Assembly: GCF_016811995.1 (NCBI RefSeq)
Contig: NZ_CP069159.1
Location: 868,001 to 932,000, forward strand
Origin: Citrobacter sp. R56
GTDB taxonomy: Bacteria; Pseudomonadota; Gammaproteobacteria; Enterobacterales; Enterobacteriaceae
DNA: 64,000 nt
Reading direction: 5' to 3'
This document shows, piece by piece, positions 52,719 to 61,557 of the stretch (positions are counted from its first letter, which is position 1; each line of letters begins with the position of its first letter). Under the pieces are notes generated by a model. It was not told where the DNA came from. It saw nothing but the letters and a program-made list of their open reading frames with translations, and searched no databases. The position numbers were made by a program, and so were the translations under genes.

Positions 52719-54299
52719 ATGCGTAGTGGATATTTCCTCGGTGTGGATGTCGGTTCGGCAAGCGTAAGGGCGGGGGTATTTGATGCCAGCGGAACGCGAC
52801 TGTCTTTTGCCACGCTCCCTATTTCTCAATTTCGACCTGGCGGGGAGCGGGTGGAGCAATCTTCCGCTGAAATCTGGCGGCAGGTTTGCCTGGTTGTCAA
52901 AGGGGCGGTAGCCAGTGCAGGTATTTCTGTCAGTGCGATTCGCTCGTTAGGTTTCGATGCAACGTGCTCTCTGGTTGCGCTGGATGAGCATGGAAAAGGG
53001 CTGGCGGCCTCGCCTGAAGGCGTAGCCGACCACGACATTATTATGTGGATGGATCACCGCGCAACCGCAGAGGCTGAGCGCATTAATGCCACCCAGGATC
53101 CTGCACTGCGTTACGTTGGCGGCGAAGTTAGCGTTGAAATGGAACTGCCCAAGGTGCTCTGGTTGAAAAACCATTTTCCAGAAACCTGGAAGCAGGCCCA
53201 TCGCTTCTTCGATCTGGCCGATTTCCTGGTGTGGAAAGCGACCGGCAATGATGTTGCCGGGCTGTGCACACTGACCTGTAAATGGAACTACTTAGCGCAC
53301 GAACAACGCTTTAGCGATTCTCTGCTGGGGGCTGTCGGGTTGACCGACTTGCTCAGTAAAATTCCTGGGCAGATCCTCCCGCCTGGCGCCGCCGCAGGAA
53401 CGCTGAGTCCTGACGCCGCACAGGCATTAGGGTTGACGACAGATGTTGTGGTGGCCAGTGGAATGATTGATGCCCATGCTGGCGGCGTTGCGCTCGCGGG
53501 GGCGCAGCCTGCGGGGATGCTGGCGCTGATCAGCGGAACGTCAAACTGTCACATGTTATGCAGCGAGCAGGAGATCCACACGGCGGGTGTGTGGGGGCCT
53601 TACTGGTCGGCGATGCTACCGGGCTACTGGCTGACGGAAGGTGGGCAAAGTGCCGCAGGGGCGTTGGTTGACTGGACGCTACAGGAATCCGGGGCCAGTG
53701 CTGCGTTGTTTAGCAAGGCTGAACAGCGGGGATGTCATCCGGTTGAATTGGTCAATGAATGGGTGGCGGCACTGGAAGAGAAAGAACATGAACCGACTCG
53801 CTATCTGCATGTGCTGGCCGATCATCACGGTAACCGTTCGCCACGCGCGCGTCCGGATGCCAGGGGGAGCGTTTGCGGCCTGACACTGGAGCGAGGAGAA
53901 TCTCAGGTGGCGCGGTTGTACCTTGCCACGCTACAGGCTATCGCCTGCGGTACGCGGCATATTATGGATGCCATGCGCGAAAGCGGGCATACGATTTCCC
54001 GGCTGACATTATGCGGCGGCGCAACGCACAACCCGCTGTGGTTGCGTGAATATGCGGATGCCACGGGCTGCGACATCCATCTAATGCAAGAAGAGGATGC
54101 GGTAACGCTGGGGGCGGCGATTACCGGGGCTGTGGCAAGCGGTAGCTGGCCAGATTTCTCATCCGCATGCCAGGAGATGGTGGCGGCAGGTGAGGTGATT
54201 AAGGCAAACCCCGAGAGGCAGGACTTTTTTGAACGCAAGTATCAGGCTTATCTTGCGCTCTGGGAGCAGCAGCAGTTACTTAACCGACTGATGCAGTAA
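52719..54299 (+). CDS. FGGY-family carbohydrate kinase, likely D-ribulokinase
   Basis: The 526-aa kinase has the FGGY N-terminal loop VDVGSASVRAGVFD near residues 9-22 and ATCSLVALD at 81-89. It also has SGMIDAHAGGVAL with the catalytic aspartate near residue 247, ISGTSNCHM, and LCGGATHNPLWLREYADATG near the C-terminus. The TCSLV motif is reported to mark D-ribulokinases and separates it from FucK, which lacks it. It would make D-ribulose-5-phosphate from D-ribulose, a product FucI can supply from D-arabinose. Other pentuloses remain possible. It lies in the importer operon after a hairpin, before the regulator gene. Confidence 0.8.
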   Translation: MRSGYFLGVDVGSASVRAGVFDASGTRLSFATLPISQFRPGGERVEQSSAEIWRQVCLVVKGAVASAGISVSAIRSLGFDATCSLVALDEHGKGLAASPEGVADHDIIMWMDHRATAEAERINATQDPALRYVGGEVSVEMELPKVLWLKNHFPETWKQAHRFFDLADFLVWKATGNDVAGLCTLTCKWNYLAHEQRFSDSLLGAVGLTDLLSKIPGQILPPGAAAGTLSPDAAQALGLTTDVVVASGMIDAHAGGVALAGAQPAGMLALISGTSNCHMLCSEQEIHTAGVWGPYWSAMLPGYWLTEGGQSAAGALVDWTLQESGASAALFSKAEQRGCHPVELVNEWVAALEEKEHEPTRYLHVLADHHGNRSPRARPDARGSVCGLTLERGESQVARLYLATLQAIACGTRHIMDAMRESGHTISRLTLCGGATHNPLWLREYADATGCDIHLMQEEDAVTLGAAITGAVASGSWPDFSSACQEMVAAGEVIKANPERQDFFERKYQAYLALWEQQQLLNRLMQ

Positions 54300-54363
54300 G
54301 ACAAATGTTCAAAATACTTTTATGATTGGGCATAGGTGTTTGGAAGTGTACTGGGGCGCATAA

Positions 54364-55362
54364 ATGGCTAAAACAGTAGAGCAGATAGCCAGTGATCTGG
54401 ATTTATCGGTGACGACCGTAAGACTGGTGCTAAATGGAAAAGCTGAACAGTATAGGATCAGCGTCAAAACACAAACGCGCATCAATGAGTATGTAGAACG
54501 ATATGGTTATGTGATTAATCATTCGGCCCGGAGTCTGAAGCTTAATAAGACGGACACGTTGGGTTTGATCGTGCCTAATATTTCTAACGTCTTTTTTGCC
54601 ACGCTTGCTGAAAAACTTGAACAGCGCTGCCGTCGTTCGGGTTATCAATTAACGATCAGTTGTACTTATGATGATGTTGATTACGAAAATAAATTAACAA
54701 AAGCGTTAATTGCCAGGAATGTTGACGGCCTTTTTATTGTGCCTTCAACATTAGAGAACCAACAGCATCATTTACGCCAGGTCAGAAAGCCAATGGTATT
54801 ACTTGACCGTGACTTTAAGTATACGGATAACGCTCTGGTCGAAAGTCACAATATCGCTGGCGGTGAAAAATTGACGCAAAGCATACTGGATGCCGGCAAA
54901 TCGCCAGTATGGCTTTTAGTTGGCGATGCCGGGTTGCCCAGTATTAGCGACCGTATTACCGGTTATCTTAACGCACTGGAAAAAAACGGCATTTGTCATC
55001 GGGAGTGGGTTCGCGAAGGCCCGGTTAATACACCGGAAGGCGGCTATCTGATTATGGAGCGGTTGATCGGTGAATGGGGCTGCCCGCAGGCTTTTATCGC
55101 CTCATCGTTACCGGTGCTGGAGGGGGCTGTCAGCGCTATTCGCGATCGCTTCGGTGTGGTTCCACCAGAGATCAACATTGGCACATTCGATGAACACCCC
55201 ATGCTGGGGTTCCTGTCCAATAATGTATGGTCAATGCAACAGGATGAAAATGCCTGGGCGGAAAAAGCATTCGATATGATGTTGAGTGCTATTGAGGAGC
55301 GACCCATTAAAGAGACGGTAAAAGTTGAGATGAAACTTATTAAGCGCGTACGACAAAAATAA
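54364..55362 (+). CDS. LacI-family repressor, Cra/FruR-like, of the fuc-locus cassette
   Basis: The 332-aa product starts with a LacI-type helix-turn-helix, SDLDLSVTTVRLVLNGKAEQYRIS. The NGKA-x-QYR-x-S run and the later GYQLTISCTYDD are shared with Cra/FruR, whereas other LacI members have TVSRVLN. A sugar-binding domain follows, ending FDEHPMLGFLSNNVWSMQQD as in Cra (TFGDNELLDFL). It likely binds the two GCTAACTCGAGTTAGC sites upstream of fucI and the importer genes. The inducer is unknown. The gene is A+T-rich and 64 bp after the kinase gene. Confidence 0.85.
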   Translation: MAKTVEQIASDLDLSVTTVRLVLNGKAEQYRISVKTQTRINEYVERYGYVINHSARSLKLNKTDTLGLIVPNISNVFFATLAEKLEQRCRRSGYQLTISCTYDDVDYENKLTKALIARNVDGLFIVPSTLENQQHHLRQVRKPMVLLDRDFKYTDNALVESHNIAGGEKLTQSILDAGKSPVWLLVGDAGLPSISDRITGYLNALEKNGICHREWVREGPVNTPEGGYLIMERLIGEWGCPQAFIASSLPVLEGAVSAIRDRFGVVPPEINIGTFDEHPMLGFLSNNVWSMQQDENAWAEKAFDMMLSAIEERPIKETVKVEMKLIKRVRQK

Positions 55363-55386
55363 TACGCGGCAGTAATATAAATAAAA

Positions 55387-55423
55387 CAGCCATATGAATC
55401 AGAATAAAAGTATTCAGTGGCTG
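55387..55423. promoter_or_regulatory. Inverted repeat between regulator gene and fucA
   Basis: CAGCCA (55387-55392) pairs with TGGCTG (55418-55423), and inner GAAT/ATTC add four pairs. The hairpin lies in the 146-bp gap before fucA. It could be a weak terminator or operator for fucAO; no T-run follows, so its role is open. Confidence 0.4.
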
Positions 55424-55508
55424 CCCTTACCTGAAACCTGACCCGTCTTCATTTGCGGTTGTTTCTTTTCGCGATAAAGACGAGGGGAACTGTACCCGGA
55501 GAATAAAG

Positions 55509-56156
55509 ATGGAAAGATCGCGTTTATCTCGTGAAATAATTGAAACCTGTCTTGAAATGACACGTCTTGGTTTAAATCAAGGCACTGCAGGTAACGTGAG
55601 CGCTCGCTATGAACAAGGCATGTTAATTACGCCTAGCGGTATTCCTTATGAGCGACTCACTGAAAATATGATCGTGTATGTCGATAACAATGGGAAATAT
55701 GCAGAAGGGCAGTTACCTTCCAGCGAATGGCGTTTTCATCTTGCGGCCTACCAGACGCGGCCCGATGCAAATGCCGTGGTACATAATCACGCCATTCATT
55801 GTACAGCTGTCTCGATCCTCAACCGTCCTATCCCGGCGATCCACTACATGATTGCCGCCGCAGGGGGAAACTCGATTCCTTGTGCTCCGTACGCCACATT
55901 TGGCACGCAGGCCCTGTCCGAATTTGTCGTAACGGCGTTAAAAGATCGCAAAGCAACGCTGTTACAGCATCACGGGCTCATCGCCTGTGAAGTTAATCTG
56001 GAAAAAGCCTTGTGGCTGGCACATGAAGTGGAAGTGTTGGCGCAGCTTTACCTCAGTACGCTGGCGATTACCGATCCCGTACCGGTGTTGGATGATGAAG
56101 AAATTGCCGTGGTACTGGAGAAATTTAAAACCTACGGGTTACGTATTGAAGAGTAA
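55509..56156 (+). CDS. fucA: L-fuculose-1-phosphate aldolase
   Basis: FucA splits L-fuculose-1-phosphate into dihydroxyacetone phosphate and L-lactaldehyde; it also cleaves D-ribulose-1-phosphate. The 215-aa class II aldolase has E. coli length. Its zinc ligands are His92 and His94 in VVHNHAIH and His155 in LQHHGLIAC, and the catalytic Glu73 lies in SSEWRFH. It starts 146 bp after the cassette regulator and leads fucO, 27 bp apart. Confidence 0.96.
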   Translation: MERSRLSREIIETCLEMTRLGLNQGTAGNVSARYEQGMLITPSGIPYERLTENMIVYVDNNGKYAEGQLPSSEWRFHLAAYQTRPDANAVVHNHAIHCTAVSILNRPIPAIHYMIAAAGGNSIPCAPYATFGTQALSEFVVTALKDRKATLLQHHGLIACEVNLEKALWLAHEVEVLAQLYLSTLAITDPVPVLDDEEIAVVLEKFKTYGLRIEE

Positions 56157-56183
56157 TTTCGCAAGGCGAAAAGGAGACGGATG

Positions 56184-57332
56184 ATGGCGAACAGAATGAT
56201 TCTGAATGAAACGGCATGGTTTGGCCGTGGGGCGGTAGAGGCGTTAACCGGCGAGGTGACACGCCGTGGTTATCTTAAGGCGCTGATTGTGACCGATGAA
56301 ACGCTGGTGCAGTGCGGCGTGGTCGCGAAAGTCACCGATAAGATGGATGCAGCAGGGTTGGCCTGGGAGATTTACTCCGGCGTGATCCCAAATCCGACTA
56401 TCGGTGTCGTCAAAGAGGGGCTGAGCGTATTTCAGCAAAGCGGGGCGGATTATCTCATCGCGGTTGGCGGTGGTTCTCCACAGGATACCTGCAAGGCAAT
56501 CGGCATTATCAGCAATAACCCGGAGTTTGCGGACGTGTGCAGCCTGGAAGGATTGTCACCGACGCGCCACCCGAGCGTGCCGATTATGGCGATCCCTACC
56601 ACGGCGGGCACTGCGGCCGAAGTCACCATTAACTACGTGATCACCGATGAAGAAAAGCGGCGCAAGTTTGTCTGCGTGGATCCGCATGATATTCCTCAGG
56701 TCGCATTTATTGATGCCGACATGATGGATGGCATGCCTGCCGCACTCAAAGCGGCAACCGGCGTTGATGCGCTGACGCACGCCATTGAGGGGTATATTAC
56801 GCGTGCCGCCTGGGCTCTGACCGATGCGCTGCATATCAAAGCGATTGAAATTATTGCTGGCGCGCTGCGGGGTTCTGTTGCCGGAGATCGTGACGCAGGA
56901 GAGGCCATGGCGCTGGGGCAGTATGTTGCCGGCATGGGTTTTTCCAATGTGGGGCTGGGACTGGTGCATGGGATGGCGCATCCGCTTGGCGCGTTTTATA
57001 ACACGCCTCATGGTGTCGCCAATGCGATTCTGCTCCCCCATATCATGCGCTATAACGCGGAATTTACCGGGGAAAAATTCCGTGATATTGCCAGAGTCAT
57101 GAGGGTGAACGTAGAACGCCTGAGCCTGGAAGAGGCACGCAATGCGGCGGTTGATGCTGTCTTTGCCCTTAACCGTGATGTCGGTATTCCGTTGCACCTG
57201 CGCGATGTCGGTGTGCTTAAAGAGGATATTCCGGCGCTGGCGCAGGCCGCGTTTGACGATGTTTGCACCGGTGGTAATCCACGGGAAGCGACGCTTTCTG
57301 ATATCGTCGAGCTGTACCATACAGCCTGGTAA
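56184..57332 (+). CDS. fucO: Lactaldehyde reductase / propanediol oxidoreductase
   Basis: FucO reduces L-lactaldehyde to 1,2-propanediol with NADH during anaerobic fucose growth. The 382-aa group III iron-dependent alcohol dehydrogenase has GGGSPQDTCKAIG for NADH and DALTHAIEGY and VHGMAHPLGAFYNTPHG carrying the iron ligands. Two ATGs stand in a row (56181 and 56184); the second sits better spaced from AAGGAG and matches E. coli MANRMILNE. fucA lies 27 bp upstream, and a REP pair follows. Confidence 0.95.
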   Translation: MANRMILNETAWFGRGAVEALTGEVTRRGYLKALIVTDETLVQCGVVAKVTDKMDAAGLAWEIYSGVIPNPTIGVVKEGLSVFQQSGADYLIAVGGGSPQDTCKAIGIISNNPEFADVCSLEGLSPTRHPSVPIMAIPTTAGTAAEVTINYVITDEEKRRKFVCVDPHDIPQVAFIDADMMDGMPAALKAATGVDALTHAIEGYITRAAWALTDALHIKAIEIIAGALRGSVAGDRDAGEAMALGQYVAGMGFSNVGLGLVHGMAHPLGAFYNTPHGVANAILLPHIMRYNAEFTGEKFRDIARVMRVNVERLSLEEARNAAVDAVFALNRDVGIPLHLRDVGVLKEDIPALAQAAFDDVCTGGNPREATLSDIVELYHTAW

Positions 57333-57350
57333 TTGGGCGGGGTATAAATG

Positions 57351-57430
57351 GCCGGATGGCGCTGCGCATATCCGGCTTACCGTGTCAGTGATATTGTCGG
57401 CCGGATACGGTGTTTGCACCGCTATCCGGC
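57351..57430. repeat. REP pair between fucO and xni
   Basis: GCCGGATGGCGCTGCGCATA into TCCGGCTTAC (57351-57380) and GTCGGCCGGATACGG into CTATCCGGC (57396-57430) are two REP units between convergent genes. Confidence 0.8.
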
Positions 57431-57437
57431 AGCACAG

Positions 57438-58193
57438 TTACCGCGCCAGCCGAAGCTGCTGTAAATTTCCGTCGAGATGTAAATCCGTTTGCAGGCGGGC
57501 AATGTCACGGTATAAAAACGCCATCTCTTTATGCGCTTCAAGTTTTTTCCGCCACTTTTCCTGCACCTCGTCTAACTGCGCGTAGATCCCTTCCAGCGTC
57601 TGGAACTGAACCAACAGTTGCGTGGCGCTTTTTGGGCCTATCCCGGCAACACCTGGCACTTTCGAACTGCTGATTCCCGCCAGCCCCCAGTAATCGGGGA
57701 GTTGCTGAGGAAGTACGCCAAACTCTTTCTCAATAAAGGGGGCATCCAGCCAACGTTTCTGGAAATAATCACGAATGCGCAATGTGGGGGAGAGCAGCTG
57801 ACAGTAGCCTTTGTCGGTCGAGACGATGGTGGCCTGGTGTCCGGCCTGGGTGACTTTCACGGCCAGGGTGGCCGCTAAATCATCGGCTTCATTCCCGTCT
57901 GAGACCCAACAGGGCACCCCGTGCTGTTCAAAGGCGGCGCGTAACGTGGGCATTTCGCGATGCAGGTCATCGGGCATAGGCGGGCGGCCCGCTTTGTAAT
58001 CCGGGAGTCGCTGGTGGCGCCAGCTATCGTTACGTGCTTCGTCATCAAACACGGCGACAGCGTGCGTTGGCTGGCTGTGCATGATCAATTGATCGAGCGC
58101 GCGCTGGCAGGTTTCGACGCAGGGAGATCCCTGAACCGCATGAATACGGCGAATCAAATTAAGTGCATCGACAATGAGCAGATGGACGGCCAC
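57438..58193 (-). CDS. xni: Flap endonuclease Xni (ExoIX)
   Basis: Xni is a 251-aa structure-specific nuclease resembling the 5' nuclease domain of DNA polymerase I. The family acid clusters VDALNLIRR at the N-terminus and [12 protein letters not shown] near residues 100-111 are present, and a helix-hairpin-helix DNA-binding part ([16 protein letters not shown]) lies near residue 185. Its length and start [13 protein letters not shown] match E. coli. It stands alone on the minus strand after fucO. Confidence 0.95.
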   Translation of the reverse strand: MAVHLLIVDALNLIRRIHAVQGSPCVETCQRALDQLIMHSQPTHAVAVFDDEARNDSWRHQRLPDYKAGRPPMPDDLHREMPTLRAAFEQHGVPCWVSDGNEADDLAATLAVKVTQAGHQATIVSTDKGYCQLLSPTLRIRDYFQKRWLDAPFIEKEFGVLPQQLPDYWGLAGISSSKVPGVAGIGPKSATQLLVQFQTLEGIYAQLDEVQEKWRKKLEAHKEMAFLYRDIARLQTDLHLDGNLQQLRLAR

Positions 58194-58270
58194 GGCGTTC
58201 TCCCTGATAGATCATGCGCTAAGGGTAACATTCACGGCAAAGTCAGGCTATTAACAGCGGTGAAAATGGG

Positions 58271-58297
58271 AAAGGGCTTCGCAAAACGAAGCCCTTT
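58271..58297 (-). terminator. Terminator after sdaB
   Basis: AAAGGGCTTCG and CGAAGCCCTTT form an 11-bp perfect stem with a short loop, 7 bp beyond the sdaB stop. On the minus strand it is followed by CCCATTTTC, a short T-run. Confidence 0.8.
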
Positions 58298-58303
58298 GGG
58301 AGA

Positions 58304-59671
58304 TTAATCGCAGGTGACAATCTTCATGGCCAGACCACCACGAGAGGTTTCGCGGTATTTGGCGTTCATGTCTTTACCCGTTTCGTACATGGTCTCGATA
58401 ACTTTATCGAGGCACACGCGCGGCTCACTGGTACGACGTAGCGCCATACGAGCAGCATTGACCGCTTTTACAGAAGCGATCGCGTTACGCTCGATGCAAG
58501 GCACCTGTACCTGACCGGCAACCGGATCGCAGGTCAGACCGAGGTTGTGTTCCATGCCGATTTCTGCGGCAATACACACCTGAGTCGGGCTACCGCCCAG
58601 CAACTCGGCTAAACCTGCAGCGGCCATGGAGCACGCCACGCCGACTTCACCCTGACAACCGACTTCCGCACCGGAAATAGAGGCGTTCATCTTGTACAGG
58701 GAGCCAATCGCGCTGGCGACCAGCATATAGCGCGCCAGTGAGTTAGCGTTTACTTCGCGGATAAACTTGTCGTAGTACGCCAGCACTGCCGGAACAATAC
58801 CGCAGGCGCCGTTGGTTGGCGCCGTGACCACGCGTCCACCGGCGGCGTTTTCTTCGTTAACCGCCAGTGCGAACATATTGATCCAGTCAACGACCGCCAT
58901 CGGGTCGGTGGTGGTTTTGTCGCTGCTGACCAGCATACGGCGAAGCGCTGCCGCGCGACGCGGAACGCGCAGTTTACCCGGCAGTACGCCTTCGGTGGTG
59001 ATACCGCGCTCAATACCGCCGCGCATCACTTCCCAGACGTTGGCAAAGTGCTGTTCCAGCTCTTCTTTGCTATGCAGCGCCAGCTCGTTTTGCATCATCA
59101 AACCGGAAAGCGATAATCCGGTTTCCTGACAATGTTTCTGCAGGTCGGCTGCGGATTTATACGGATACGGTACGTTTACCGGCGCACTGTTCGGCAAACC
59201 AAAATGTTCTTCATCAACGATGAAACCACCGCCAATGGAGTAGTAGGTCTGGCTATAAATGGCCTTTTCGCCCGCCAGCGCCGTAATACGCATCCCGTTC
59301 TCATGGAGAGACAGGTTGTCGGCATGAAAATTCATGCACTTGTCTACCGGGAATTCGACTTCATGCTGACCGTTTGCCAGCAGCAAACGCCCGTGGGTAT
59401 TCACATCCTGAATAAAGGAGGGAATAGAATCGATGTCGACGGTGTCCGGCAGATTTCCCGCCAGGCCCATAATAATGGCGATGTCGGTATGGTGACCTTT
59501 CCCCGTCAATGACAGTGAGCCATAAACATCAACGACGACGCGGGTGACATCAGTGAGTAAGTTGCGTGAAATCAGGTCATCCGTGAATTGTTTGCCTGCT
59601 TTCATTGGTCCGACGGTGTGAGAACTGGAAGGGCCAATGCCGATTTTGAAGATATCGAATACGCTAATCAT
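58304..59671 (-). CDS. sdaB: L-serine deaminase II
   Basis: SdaB turns L-serine into pyruvate and ammonia using a [4Fe-4S] cluster. The 455-aa product carries the N-terminal SSSHTVGPMKAG substrate motif, ACGIVPAVLAYYDKF near residue 285 and the cysteines GCQGEVGVACSM and LTCDPVAGQVQVPC that hold the cluster. It is the second gene of the sdaC-sdaB operon, 59 bp after sdaC with a hairpin between. Confidence 0.95.
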   Translation of the reverse strand: MISVFDIFKIGIGPSSSHTVGPMKAGKQFTDDLISRNLLTDVTRVVVDVYGSLSLTGKGHHTDIAIIMGLAGNLPDTVDIDSIPSFIQDVNTHGRLLLANGQHEVEFPVDKCMNFHADNLSLHENGMRITALAGEKAIYSQTYYSIGGGFIVDEEHFGLPNSAPVNVPYPYKSAADLQKHCQETGLSLSGLMMQNELALHSKEELEQHFANVWEVMRGGIERGITTEGVLPGKLRVPRRAAALRRMLVSSDKTTTDPMAVVDWINMFALAVNEENAAGGRVVTAPTNGACGIVPAVLAYYDKFIREVNANSLARYMLVASAIGSLYKMNASISGAEVGCQGEVGVACSMAAAGLAELLGGSPTQVCIAAEIGMEHNLGLTCDPVAGQVQVPCIERNAIASVKAVNAARMALRRTSEPRVCLDKVIETMYETGKDMNAKYRETSRGGLAMKIVTCD

Positions 59672-59702
59672 AAGGCATCCATTGCGGTTGTGTCGGAAAG
59701 AG

Positions 59703-59722
59703 GCGCCGCCCGCAAGCGGCGC
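59703..59722 (-). terminator. Intercistronic hairpin between sdaC and sdaB
   Basis: GCGCCGC and GCGGCGC form a 7-bp GC stem with a 6-nt loop. On the minus strand it is followed by CTCTTTCC, so it may be a leaky attenuator that reduces sdaB relative to sdaC. Confidence 0.5.
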
Positions 59723-59730
59723 TTAAGAAC

Positions 59731-61020
59731 TTAGCTGAACAGAGAGTAGAAAATTGCAGAGATAGCAATCAGACCCATCACGACAACGAATACGTTGCTG
59801 ATGTGGCCGCTGTACTTACGCATTGCAGGTACTTTCTGGATAGCATACATCGGCATCAGGAACAGAATCATCGCGATGATTGGGCCGCCCAGGGTTTCAA
59901 TCATGCCCAGGATGCTTGGGTTCAGGGTTGCCACGATCCAGGTGGTCACCAGCATGAACAGCGCCGTGATTTTGTTCAGTTTGTTGATTTCGATGGTTTT
60001 ACCTTTACCACGCAGAGACTTGATAACCATCCCGTTAAAGCCTTCACGTGCGCCCAGGTAGTGGCCAAGGAAGGATTTGGTGATAGCAATCATCGCAATG
60101 ATCGGCGCCATCCATTCGATAAACGATACGTTAAAGTGGTTTGCCAAATAAGACAGAATCGAGATGTTCTGTGCTTTCGCGGCAGCCAGGTCTGCTGGGG
60201 TCAGGCTCAGTACGCAACTGAAGACGAAGAACATGACCGTCAGCACCATCATCACGTGTGCGCACGCCAGGATTTTGGAGCACTTCTTCTCAGCTTCCTG
60301 ACCGTACTCTTCACGTTTCGCGACCGCGAAAGAGGAGATGATCGGGGAGTGGTTAAAGGAGAACACCATCACCGGGATTGCCAGCCACAGGGTCATCCAC
60401 AGACCTTTACCGGTCGTAGCAGCGGAATCAAAGGAGAGGGTTTCCAGCGCCGCGCCGCTCCACTGAGGGATCAGGTACAGTGCCAGCAGCATCAGGGCTG
60501 CAACGAACGGGAACACCAGAATACTCATCGCCTTCACGATCATCTGCTCGCCAAAACGAACGATGGTCATCATACCGACGATCAGGATCAGTGACAGAAT
60601 CGCACGCGGCGGCGCTGACATCTGTAACTGGTGAGTCATGAAGCTTTCAACGGTGTTGGTGATTGCAACGCTATAGACCAACAGAATCGGGTAGATAGCG
60701 AAGAAGTAGAGCAGGGTAATCAGTTTACCTGCGCCAACGCCGAAGTGTTCTTCAACAACTTCAGTGATGTCTTCGCCCGGGTTTTTACCAGACAGCACGA
60801 AGCGAGTCAGGCCGCGGTGGGCAAAGAAGGTCATCGGGAAGGCGAGGATTGCCATGATGATCAGCGGGATCATACCGCCAACGCCGGCGTTAATAGGCAG
60901 GAACAAAACGCCTGCGCCGATTGCTGTGCCGTACAGACCCAGCATCCACATGGTGTCCGTCTTGCGCCATCCGCTGCGGGTCTGGCCCGTAACGATAGTG
61001 CTGGTTTGGGTGGTTTCCAT
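59731..61020 (-). CDS. sdaC: Serine/H+ symporter SdaC
   Basis: SdaC is an inner-membrane importer that brings in L-serine for SdaB to use. The 429-aa product has about 11 hydrophobic segments. The HAAAP-family start [22 protein letters not shown] near residue 28 is intact. The long 5' gap (61021-61557) contains an inverted repeat, two CRP-like sites and a REP-like palindrome; I see no gene in it. Confidence 0.95.
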   Translation of the reverse strand: METTQTSTIVTGQTRSGWRKTDTMWMLGLYGTAIGAGVLFLPINAGVGGMIPLIIMAILAFPMTFFAHRGLTRFVLSGKNPGEDITEVVEEHFGVGAGKLITLLYFFAIYPILLVYSVAITNTVESFMTHQLQMSAPPRAILSLILIVGMMTIVRFGEQMIVKAMSILVFPFVAALMLLALYLIPQWSGAALETLSFDSAATTGKGLWMTLWLAIPVMVFSFNHSPIISSFAVAKREEYGQEAEKKCSKILACAHVMMVLTVMFFVFSCVLSLTPADLAAAKAQNISILSYLANHFNVSFIEWMAPIIAMIAITKSFLGHYLGAREGFNGMVIKSLRGKGKTIEINKLNKITALFMLVTTWIVATLNPSILGMIETLGGPIIAMILFLMPMYAIQKVPAMRKYSGHISNVFVVVMGLIAISAIFYSLFS

Positions 61021-61153
61021 CTATTTCTCCTGGAGGAATTTAAATGTCAGTTTTTTGGACTTAGCCAATAAAAAAGAAGCCTGACCGTAAAATGAAATTC
61101 GTTAAGCGACGATTTTTATATAATTTTTCGCCGTAATTATTTGAGGGCGGAAA

Positions 61154-61194
61154 GATACATTTAAGTTATGAATGTATCAGTGATCGCGATCTCA
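61154..61194 (-). promoter_or_regulatory. CRP-like site next to an inverted repeat, sdaC promoter region
   Basis: AGTGATCGCGATCTCA (61179-61194) is a good CRP-like site (two mismatches to the core), about 160 bp before the sdaC start. The adjoining perfect repeat GATACATT-N9-AATGTATC (61154-61178) lies between it and sdaC. CRP activation of sdaCB is known in E. coli. Confidence 0.5.
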
Positions 61195-61479
61195 AATGCC
61201 ATAATCCACCTTTTATGTGGGTAAATTTGGACCATTAATCTGTCAAAAAATCATCAAAGCGGATTTATGGGCGCGAAGGCTACCATTAACGAGATATGTC
61301 CAGAAAGAGCAGACCGCGAGATACCCATTTTTGGCTATAAATTGTTCTGTTTTTGGTGAGTTCTTGCGATTAATGGCGATTTTTTGTGATAAATCACGGT
61401 TTCACTTGCAAGGTAAACGTTTGCTTTTTTCGGGCTTTTAGGGGAAATATAAGCAGAATTAACGAATGGGAATTTGCTA

Positions 61480-61495
61480 TGTGACTGGTATCACT
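61480..61495. promoter_or_regulatory. CRP-like site between sdaC and ppnN
   Basis: TGTGACTGGTATCACT matches TGTGA-N6-TCACA at nine of ten positions, so it is strong. It lies 460 bp before sdaC and just after the 3' end of ppnN, so its target is not clear. Confidence 0.5.
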
Positions 61496-61526
61496 AAAAA
61501 ATCTGGTTCTGCGGGCAAAGCGTGAG

Positions 61527-61550
61527 GCCCGACAGCTGGCGCTGCCGGGC
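61527..61550. repeat. REP-like palindrome after ppnN
   Basis: GCCCGACAGCTGGCGCTGCC ends in GGGC, with paired GCCCGACAGC/GCTGCCGGGC arms, just beyond the ppnN stop. It may be a REP fragment or terminator. Confidence 0.55.
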
Positions 61551-61557
61551 ATGCGAA

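Noticed and set aside
49000-57400. Genomic island or prophage border around the fuc cassette
   Set aside because: No integrase, transposase, tRNA end, target-site repeat or insertion sequence was found at either side.
59803-60594. 263-codon frame opposite sdaC, rich in His and Gln
   Set aside because: The composition is what antisense reading of a membrane protein gene gives. sdaC is intact on the other strand.
61217-61441. 74-codon frame upstream of sdaC
   Set aside because: It has no ribosome-binding site or recognisable sequence, and the gap looks regulatory.
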